A stretch of DNA of 64,000 nucleotides from Chroococcopsis sp964623815 (GTDB taxonomy: Bacteria; Cyanobacteriota; Cyanobacteriia; Cyanobacteriales; Microcystaceae). Of this stretch, positions 57,998-64,000 are shown piece by piece (position 1 is the first letter of the stretch; each line of letters opens with the position of its first letter). Both the position numbers and the translations under genes were made by a program. The stretch lies in the NCBI GenBank assembly GCA_964623815.1, contig CAZUVR010000015.1, forward strand, positions 1-64,000, given 5' to 3'. The notes under the pieces were generated by a model. That model searched no databases, was not told where the DNA came from, and saw nothing but the letters and a program-made list of their open reading frames with translations.

Positions 57998-59272
57998 TTG
58001 GTTAAACTAACACAAACTAAGGTAACGAATCAATTTCCAGGCAAGATTCTACAACTAGATAACGGATTAACGGTTATTCATCAATATATCCCCGTCACCC
58101 CCGTCGTTGTCGTAGATGTGTGGGTGGAAGGCGGCGCAATATTGGAGCCGGATGATTGGTGTGGCATGGCGCATTTCTTAGAACACATGATCTTCAAAGG
58201 TACGAAGAAGATACCGCCTGGAGAATTCGATTGGGTGATAGAAAATTATGGGGGTAGTACGAATGCCGCGACGAGTCACGATTACGCCCATTTTTATTTG
58301 ACTACCGATAGGGAGCATCTGAAAGACACCCTACCTTATTTAGCGGAAATACTATTGTTTGCCGAAATAGCCGACGAGGATTTTTACTGTGAGAAAGAGG
58401 TGGTATTGGAAGAAATGCGATCGTGTTACGATGATCCAGACTGGACGGTATATCAAACCTTAGTAGAATCGCTCTATCGAACCCATCCTTACGGCCGCCC
58501 CATCTTAGGCGACGAAGAGAGAATACTCCGAATGACACCGAATCAGATGCGCTGTTTCCATCGTACTTACTACCAACCGGAAAACATGACGGTAGTGATT
58601 GTCGGGGGTATAGAAGAAAGCGAGGCGCTAGATATAGTTTTTGAACATTTCCGAGATTTTCCCGTTAGATCCGAGTGTCCGAGTGATACTATCGAAGCTG
58701 AACCCCCCCTAATAGATATTAGACGCTCTCATCTCTATTTACCCCGATTAGAACAATCCCGACTGCAAATAGGATGGCTCGGCCCTGGAGTAGACAGACT
58801 CGAAGACGCGCTAGGCTTAGATTTAATCTCGGTATTACTCGGGGGAGGGCGTTGCTCCAGACTCGTGCAACAATTACGAGAAGAACATCAGCTAGTATTG
58901 GATATAGATAGTGCCTTCTCATTACAGCGAGACTCCAGCCTATTCACCGTTAACACCTGGTTACTCTCCCCCCATATCCAAGAGGTAGAAGCGAGATTAT
59001 GTGAGCAAATATCCTTATTACGCGATAAACCACCGACGCGGGCAGAATTAGGGCGCAGTCAGAAACTACTCTGCCACGATTATTACTTCTCTACAGAAAC
59101 CCCCGGGCAATTAGCCGGATTATACGGTTACTATCAAATCCTGAAACGAGCAGAAACATCGGTGCTTTATCCAGAAATCATCAAATCTTTCACCCCGGCT
59201 GACATCCAACGTTTAGCCCATCAGTATCTATCTCCAGAGAGATACGGCGTTACCATCATGCAACAAGAGTGA
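57998..59272 (+). CDS. M16-family zinc protease, catalytic subunit type
   Basis: A 424-residue peptidase of the insulinase/processing-peptidase family. The inverted zinc motif HFLEH is at residues 59-63 (MAHFLEHMIFKGT), and the downstream Glu is in EKEVVLEEMRS, near 137. The YGGSTNAATSHDYAHF segment is substrate-binding. The start is a TTG at 57998 (MVKLTQTK); no good ribosome site is seen, so the true N-terminus is open. It is followed six bases on by a non-catalytic paralogue, and the pair probably forms a heterodimer. Confidence 0.92.
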   Translation: MVKLTQTKVTNQFPGKILQLDNGLTVIHQYIPVTPVVVVDVWVEGGAILEPDDWCGMAHFLEHMIFKGTKKIPPGEFDWVIENYGGSTNAATSHDYAHFYLTTDREHLKDTLPYLAEILLFAEIADEDFYCEKEVVLEEMRSCYDDPDWTVYQTLVESLYRTHPYGRPILGDEERILRMTPNQMRCFHRTYYQPENMTVVIVGGIEESEALDIVFEHFRDFPVRSECPSDTIEAEPPLIDIRRSHLYLPRLEQSRLQIGWLGPGVDRLEDALGLDLISVLLGGGRCSRLVQQLREEHQLVLDIDSAFSLQRDSSLFTVNTWLLSPHIQEVEARLCEQISLLRDKPPTRAELGRSQKLLCHDYYFSTETPGQLAGLYGYYQILKRAETSVLYPEIIKSFTPADIQRLAHQYLSPERYGVTIMQQE

Positions 59273-59278
59273 TTAATA

Positions 59279-60547
59279 ATGAGCAATTCTACCCTGAAAC
59301 AGCAACGCACCCAACGCCGGATTCTAGATAACGGTATCACACTCTTACACACTTACAATCCTACGGCAGACATCATCAGCGCCAGGTTTTTTCTCAAGCG
59401 CGGCGGCACCATATGGGAGAAACCAGAGAAGGCGGGATTGTTCCATCTGTTGGCTACCCTGTTAACTAAAGGTACGAGAAGGCGCAATGCATTAGAGATA
59501 GCGGAAACCATAGAATCCATAGGTGCTAATCTCGGGGCAGATACGGCTACGGATTATTTCTTACTGAGTTTGAAAACCGTGTCGGCGGATTTTCCAACGG
59601 TGTTGGAGTTGGCAGGAGAGATATTGCACGAGCCGAGTTTCCCGGAAAACGAGATAGAACTGGAGAAGAGAATAACACGGCAGAATATTCGATCGCAATC
59701 GGAACAACCTTTTAATATCGCCTTCAATCAACTCAGAGGGGCCATGTATCCAAATCACCCCTACGGTTTATCTGTACTCGGCACTGAAGAGACGGTGAGC
59801 GAATTGACTAGAATGGATTTACAATCGGCTCACTCGGAATTTTTTCGCCCCGATAACACGATAGTTTCTATCGCTGGCAGGATAGATTTAGAAGAAGCTA
59901 CGAGTTTATTGACTCAAACTTTCCGCGATTGGGCTAATCCCGCAACGGCTATAACCCCCCTGGAATTATCAGCTCTGAGCGCCAATCCTTGTAAGAAAGT
60001 AACGGCGCAGGAAACCCAACAGGCGATCGTTATGTTAGGTTATTTAGGTGCCCCAGTAGATGGGAAAGACTACGGCGCACTAAAGCTATTAAGTACCTAT
60101 CTCGGTAATGGTTTGTCGAGTCGTCTCTTTGTCGAGTTGAGAGAGAAACGTGGTTTAGCTTACGATGTCTCTTGTCTCTATCCTACCCGCCTACATCCAT
60201 CAGGTTTCGTCATGTATATGGGCACGGCACCGAATAACACACCCATTGCCTTAGAGGGATTGGAGGCGGAGGCTCTGCGTTTGTGTCATACCCGGTTAGA
60301 AGAGGAAGAATTACAGGCGGCGAAAAATAAGTTACTGGGGCAGTATGCTTTAGGTAAACAGACTAACGCCGAGTTAGCTCAGTTATACGGTTGGTACGAA
60401 ACTCTCGGATTAGGGATAGAATACGATGAAGTATTCCCGCAGATGATTAAAAACATCTCGACGGAGAAAGTACAAGAGGTGGCGAATCGTTATTTACAGC
60501 AACCTTACATATCCCTAGTGGGGCCCGAATCCGTAGTTAACTACTGA
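59279..60547 (+). CDS. M16-family protease paralogue without zinc motif
   Basis: A 422-residue protein of the same fold. The site of the zinc motif reads LFHLLATLLTKGT, with no HxxEH, so it cannot bind zinc that way. The C-terminal domain keeps NGLSSRLFVELREKRGLAYDVSCLY, the arginine-tyrosine pair that holds the substrate in the non-catalytic subunits. This is the usual split of labour in bacterial M16 pairs. It starts six bases after the catalytic gene. Confidence 0.92.
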   Translation: MSNSTLKQQRTQRRILDNGITLLHTYNPTADIISARFFLKRGGTIWEKPEKAGLFHLLATLLTKGTRRRNALEIAETIESIGANLGADTATDYFLLSLKTVSADFPTVLELAGEILHEPSFPENEIELEKRITRQNIRSQSEQPFNIAFNQLRGAMYPNHPYGLSVLGTEETVSELTRMDLQSAHSEFFRPDNTIVSIAGRIDLEEATSLLTQTFRDWANPATAITPLELSALSANPCKKVTAQETQQAIVMLGYLGAPVDGKDYGALKLLSTYLGNGLSSRLFVELREKRGLAYDVSCLYPTRLHPSGFVMYMGTAPNNTPIALEGLEAEALRLCHTRLEEEELQAAKNKLLGQYALGKQTNAELAQLYGWYETLGLGIEYDEVFPQMIKNISTEKVQEVANRYLQQPYISLVGPESVVNY

Positions 60548-60557
60548 AGATAGCCAG

Positions 60558-62711
60558 ATGAATCTAGTACAAGTGATAGCGAGAGAATTATCTCTTCAAA
60601 CCTATCAGGTGGAAAACGCCCTTTCATTACAGCAGGAGGGTGCGACGATTCCTTTTATTGCCCGGTATCGTAAGGAGAAAACCGGTTCGTTAGACGAAAA
60701 CCAGCTTAGAATGATATTCGATCGCTTTTCCTACCTCACCGAATTAGAAGAGAGAAAAGCCGTCATCATCGAGTCTATCCGGAGTCAAAACAAACTTACC
60801 GAAGAATTAGAAGCCAGTATTCAAAACTGCACCGGTAAAACTGAGTTAGAAGATTTATATCTACCCTATAAACCGAAGCGGCGCACTAAAGCGACTATGG
60901 CGCGGGAGAAAGGTTTAGAGGGATTGGCCGACTGGTTTAAATCCGTCAATCAGCCTGGCGCTAAAGCCGTTGATATAGAAACAGAAGCGGGTAAATATAT
61001 CAATGCCGATAAGGAAGTTAATAATATTGAAGAGGCGCTGAATGGTGCCGCCGATATATTAGCCGAGGAAGTCGCGGATAAAGCTAGCCTGCGGGCTTAT
61101 TTAAGGGATTATTTGTTTAAAGATAGTGTCTTCGTATCCTGGATTAAAGACGAGCATCCCGAAGGCTCTACTAAATACGAGATGTATCGTAATTTTAGCG
61201 CCCCCGTGAGGAAGATTGCCGCCCACAGCCTGCTCGCACTATTGCGGGGGGAGTCGGAGAATATTGTGTCTCTCGACATCGATTATGATGAAAACTTCGT
61301 TTTAGATTATCTCTACCGTCAGGAGATAAAAACCAAACAAGCCCCGGTGAGAATTTTTTACGAGAAACTGATTAAAGACGCTTTTAACCGTCTCATCAAA
61401 CCTTCTCTGATGCGGGAGGTGAGAAACGAGAAAAAAGCATGGGCGGATTTAGAGTCTATTCAAACCTTTGCCGTCAATTTGCGGGAGTTATTATTATCAC
61501 CGCCGGCGGGGATGAAACCCACATTAGGAGTTGACCCGGGTTTCCGAACTGGGTGTAAGATAGCCGTATTATCTATTACGGGACAGTTTCTCGAATATAA
61601 AACTATCTATCCCCATTCCGGAGAGAAACAGCGCTCCGAAGCCGAGAAGACAATTCGGGAATTAGTGGGGAAATATAAGATAGAATTAATCGCGATCGGT
61701 AATGGCACCGCTTCTAGAGAAACCGAGCAATTTATTACTGAAGCGATTAAATCACTTCCTGAAAAACCGATGAAAGTGATAGTTAATGAATCTGGTGCTT
61801 CTATCTATTCCGCTTCCGAGTTGGCCAGAGAAGAATTCCCCGATTTAGATATTACCATCAGGGGAGCAATCAGTATCGGCAGGAGATTACAAGACCCACT
61901 AGCCGAGTTAGTGAAAATCGAGCCAAAATCTATAGGTGTGGGGCAGTATCAGCACGATGTGGATCAAAAACTATTGAAAAATAAACTGAATGAGACGGTA
62001 GAAAGCTGTGTGAATTACGTGGGAGTGGATTTGAATACGGCTTCAAAAGAGTTACTGGGATTTATATCGGGTATTACCCCCACTATCGCCAATAATATAG
62101 TTAATTATAGAAATCAAAATGGAGAATTTAAAAGCCGTCAGGAGTTGTTAAAAGTGCCAAAGTTAGGGGCGAAAGCTTTTGAACAGGCGGCGGGTTTTCT
62201 TAGAATTAGGAACGGTACTAACCCCCTCGATAATACGGCGGTACATCCAGAAAGTTATGGCTTAGTAGAAAAAATGGCTTCTACTCTTAATATTACTCCG
62301 TCGCAAATTAACGAAAATATTAGTAAATTGAAAAAAATTAATTTACAACAATTCGTCAGCGATACGGTCGGTTTACCAACTTTAGAAGATGTAATTAAGG
62401 AATTAGAAAAACCAGGTCGTGACCCAAGAGAACAGTTTCAATATGCTAAGTTTCAAGAGGGTATAAACGAAATAAAAGATTTAAAAGAAGGCATGATCTT
62501 GGAGGGTATAATTACCAATGTGGTTAATTTCGGTGCTTTCGTAGATATAGGAGTACATCAAGATGGATTGATCCATATATCTCAACTGGCAAATCAATTC
62601 GTTTCTGACCCGAAACAGGTGGTAAAAGTGGGGCAGGTAGTTAAAGTAAAAGTTATAGAAGTCAATGAAAAATTGAAACGAATCAGTCTATCAATTAAGG
62701 AAGCAAGTTAA
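60558..62711 (+). CDS. tex: Tex-family RNA-binding transcription accessory protein
   Basis: A 717-residue nucleic-acid-binding protein. Domains in order: N-terminal helical part with VENALSLQQEGATIPFIARYRKEKTGSLDE (split here by motifs), the YqgF-like RNase H fold with LGVDPGFRTGCKIAVL near 325, helix-hairpin-helix motifs near 500-560 (NTASKELLGFISGI), and a C-terminal S1 domain (about 640-715, LEGIITNVVNFGAFVDIGVHQDG). It follows the M16 pair after ten bases and precedes an M48 protease by four bases, so all four may be one transcript. Tex is conserved and affects gene expression; its role in cyanobacteria is little studied. Confidence 0.95.
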   Translation: MNLVQVIARELSLQTYQVENALSLQQEGATIPFIARYRKEKTGSLDENQLRMIFDRFSYLTELEERKAVIIESIRSQNKLTEELEASIQNCTGKTELEDLYLPYKPKRRTKATMAREKGLEGLADWFKSVNQPGAKAVDIETEAGKYINADKEVNNIEEALNGAADILAEEVADKASLRAYLRDYLFKDSVFVSWIKDEHPEGSTKYEMYRNFSAPVRKIAAHSLLALLRGESENIVSLDIDYDENFVLDYLYRQEIKTKQAPVRIFYEKLIKDAFNRLIKPSLMREVRNEKKAWADLESIQTFAVNLRELLLSPPAGMKPTLGVDPGFRTGCKIAVLSITGQFLEYKTIYPHSGEKQRSEAEKTIRELVGKYKIELIAIGNGTASRETEQFITEAIKSLPEKPMKVIVNESGASIYSASELAREEFPDLDITIRGAISIGRRLQDPLAELVKIEPKSIGVGQYQHDVDQKLLKNKLNETVESCVNYVGVDLNTASKELLGFISGITPTIANNIVNYRNQNGEFKSRQELLKVPKLGAKAFEQAAGFLRIRNGTNPLDNTAVHPESYGLVEKMASTLNITPSQINENISKLKKINLQQFVSDTVGLPTLEDVIKELEKPGRDPREQFQYAKFQEGINEIKDLKEGMILEGIITNVVNFGAFVDIGVHQDGLIHISQLANQFVSDPKQVVKVGQVVKVKVIEVNEKLKRISLSIKEAS

Positions 62712-62715
62712 AGTT

Positions 62716-63681
62716 ATGCCCAGTTATCCCGATATATCCAGTGAAGCCTTTAAACATCCCCTCGACCAGCAAGCTGAACAAGCTTTAAGAAGTGTGCCCG
62801 GCTTCGATTTAGTAGCTAAAGGCTTCTCCGAATATATATATGAACGTCCACAACAGATATTATTGATGGGCAACGATATTAAAGTCGGGCCGCGTCAATA
62901 TTCCACCCTATACGGCATCTACCGCGAATGTATACGGGATTTGGACATCAGGCCAGAACCTAGTTTATACATCAGTCAGAATCCCGCCGTTAACGCCTAT
63001 TCTCTAGGCAGCGAAAAACCTTATATAGTTTTTAATACCGCTCTCTTAGACCTTCTCGAAGAAGAAGAGATAAGAGTAATCTTAGCCCATGAATTAGGGC
63101 ATTTAAAATGTAATCACAGCATTCTCACGCAAATGTCTATCTGGGCTATGGGGGCGGCTTCGATGTTAGGCCGTTTAACTCTGGGTATCGGTGCGGCTAT
63201 CAGTACTGGGCTACTTTATGCTTTCTATGAATGGCGCAGGAAAGCTGAATTATCGGCGGATAGAGCCGCTCTTTTAGTTACGGATGATCTTAGATTGGTT
63301 TTGAAAACTTTGATGAAATGTGCAGGTGGTAGCCAAAGGTATGGGCACGAATGTAATTTAGATGAATTCATCAAACAAGCGGAAGATTATCGCAATCTCG
63401 ATCAGGATAACTTAAATCAAATCTATAAGTTTCTCATTTATAACGGCGGTAATGGAATCATGTTAACTCATCCCTTTTCTGTAGAGAGGGTGCATTATCT
63501 ACAAGAATGGTCAAGCTGTGCCGCCTACGGGCAAATACGCCAGGGAAATTACAAAAAACAAGGCGTTAAATCGGCGGTTAATGTGGAAACTCAACCTGAT
63601 GATGTAGATAGATTGCGACGGGAGCTAGAAGAATTACAGGCGGAGATCGATCGTATTAAATCGCAGAAAAAAGAAGACTGA
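62716..63681 (+). CDS. M48-family metalloprotease
   Basis: A 321-residue zinc protease of the HtpX/Ste24 type. The HELGH motif is at residues 125-129 (VILAHELGHLKCNH) and the third ligand is likely Glu in ELSADRAALL, near 177. One or two hydrophobic segments lie after the zinc motif (about 139-168). The C-terminal 35 residues form a charged coiled coil (DDVDRLRRELEELQAEIDRI). This is the cyanobacterial soluble or loosely bound M48 type. It starts four bases after the tex stop. Confidence 0.92.
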   Translation: MPSYPDISSEAFKHPLDQQAEQALRSVPGFDLVAKGFSEYIYERPQQILLMGNDIKVGPRQYSTLYGIYRECIRDLDIRPEPSLYISQNPAVNAYSLGSEKPYIVFNTALLDLLEEEEIRVILAHELGHLKCNHSILTQMSIWAMGAASMLGRLTLGIGAAISTGLLYAFYEWRRKAELSADRAALLVTDDLRLVLKTLMKCAGGSQRYGHECNLDEFIKQAEDYRNLDQDNLNQIYKFLIYNGGNGIMLTHPFSVERVHYLQEWSSCAAYGQIRQGNYKKQGVKSAVNVETQPDDVDRLRRELEELQAEIDRIKSQKKED

Positions 63682-63731
63682 GCTTTTCATTAGTTAAAAT
63701 AAATACAAATACTTCAAACTGATATAAATAT

Positions 63732-64000
63732 ATGTTTGGAAAAATAGCCTCGGATGTTTTAGGGATCAGCGACATTGGTAAGATTATCCTGCCTAAAGAC
63801 TATGATAAGGTAGAGTCTGACAATTACATACGGCACGAAGACAATGAGAAAATTTATTTTTTGATCAAATCTAAAAGCGATGAGTACTGCTTTACTGACT
63901 TGGCTCTGATTCATGTAGACGGTGCTAGTGCCGTAAGTAAGAAGCGTAGCCTATGGCGATATGATTATTACTTACACAATCTATCCGATGTGCGTTTAGA
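63732..64000 (+). CDS. PH-domain (DUF1696-like) protein, truncated by the window end
   Basis: The frame opens at ATG 63732 and is still open at base 64000 (89 codons seen). It begins MFGKIASDVLGISDIGKIIL, continuing with PKDYDKVESDNYIRHEDNEKIYFLIKSK in two parts and CFTDLALIHVDGASAVSKKRSLWRYDY. The bacterial PH-like domain of the YvbH/DUF1696 kind has this EKIYF...KxxYCFTDLALI pattern. Function unknown. Near 63930 the sequence GTAAGTAAGAAGCGTAGCCTATGGCG looks like a cyanobacterial repeat, but the frame runs through it. Confidence 0.75.
   Translation, partial: MFGKIASDVLGISDIGKIILPKDYDKVESDNYIRHEDNEKIYFLIKSKSDEYCFTDLALIHVDGASAVSKKRSLWRYDYYLHNLSDVRL

Overview
The window is a stretch of cyanobacterial chromosome. 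The evidence is the set of lineage-typical genes: Ycf46, Ycf35, the photosystem II subunit PsbY, a Psb35-like membrane protein, a TIGR02652 protein, TrmFO, a PEP-CTERM protein and a cyanobacterial olefin synthase. HIP1 octamers (GCGATCGC) also occur, for example at 6673, 10473, 17081, 17771, 20479 and 43087. The olefin synthase points to the unicellular or baeocyte-forming lineages known to make 1-alkenes; the species cannot be fixed by reading alone. No rRNA, tRNA, CRISPR array, prophage or intact transposase was found.

Layout. 1-3626: the end of trmFO, then a MEKHLA protein, a metallo-beta-lactamase-fold protein, a PMP3-type membrane peptide and a GH13 amylase on the minus strand. 3835-7734: a plus-strand envelope/stress-type cluster (CsbD, a charged small protein, a holin-fold membrane protein, two related exported proteins, a transglutaminase-like protein, a Psb35-like protein, DUF2231). 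7886-20036: a minus-strand block with a PEP-CTERM protein, a phosphoesterase, a CobN/ChlH paralogue, an Rpn/PD-(D/E)XK-type protein, tyrS, a Uma2 protein, murE, a fatty-acid desaturase and a glutaredoxin-like protein. 20335-28422: one 2695-residue olefin synthase (FAAL-ACP-KS-AT-KR-ACP-ST-TE), the largest gene here, divergent from the desaturase. 28481-35918: psbY, gamma-carbonic anhydrase, TIGR02652, VOC, RHH/zinc-ribbon protein, ycf46, ycf35, dnaG and an SH3 protein. 36235-38760: hypE-hypC-hypD. 39141-50124: a PQQ-type sugar dehydrogenase, cimA, a ferredoxin-membrane protein-glucokinase run, a GalU-like enzyme, a DD-carboxypeptidase-SWIM pair and a GNAT. 50169-53552: a tldD-DUF456-tldE operon. 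53580-55055: a small gene-decay island. 55117-64000: a Tat-type amidohydrolase, coaX, two M16 peptidase-family genes, tex, an M48 protease and a truncated PH-domain gene.

The most distinctive parts are the complete 1-alkene synthase and the decay island. The island packs into about 1.5 kb an interrupted DUF6888 gene, its DUF6887 partner, two C-terminal remnants of ABC exporter genes as direct repeats, and between them a composite antitoxin gene with a shortened GNAT toxin gene. Short ACTCCC-type repeats are scattered through the intergenic regions, and one such tract appears to have entered the olefin synthase reading frame.

All functions are assigned by reading motifs and from memory of the families. 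No database search was run. Start codons were re-chosen where the longest reading frame begins at a weak TTG or GTG or runs through repeat sequence.
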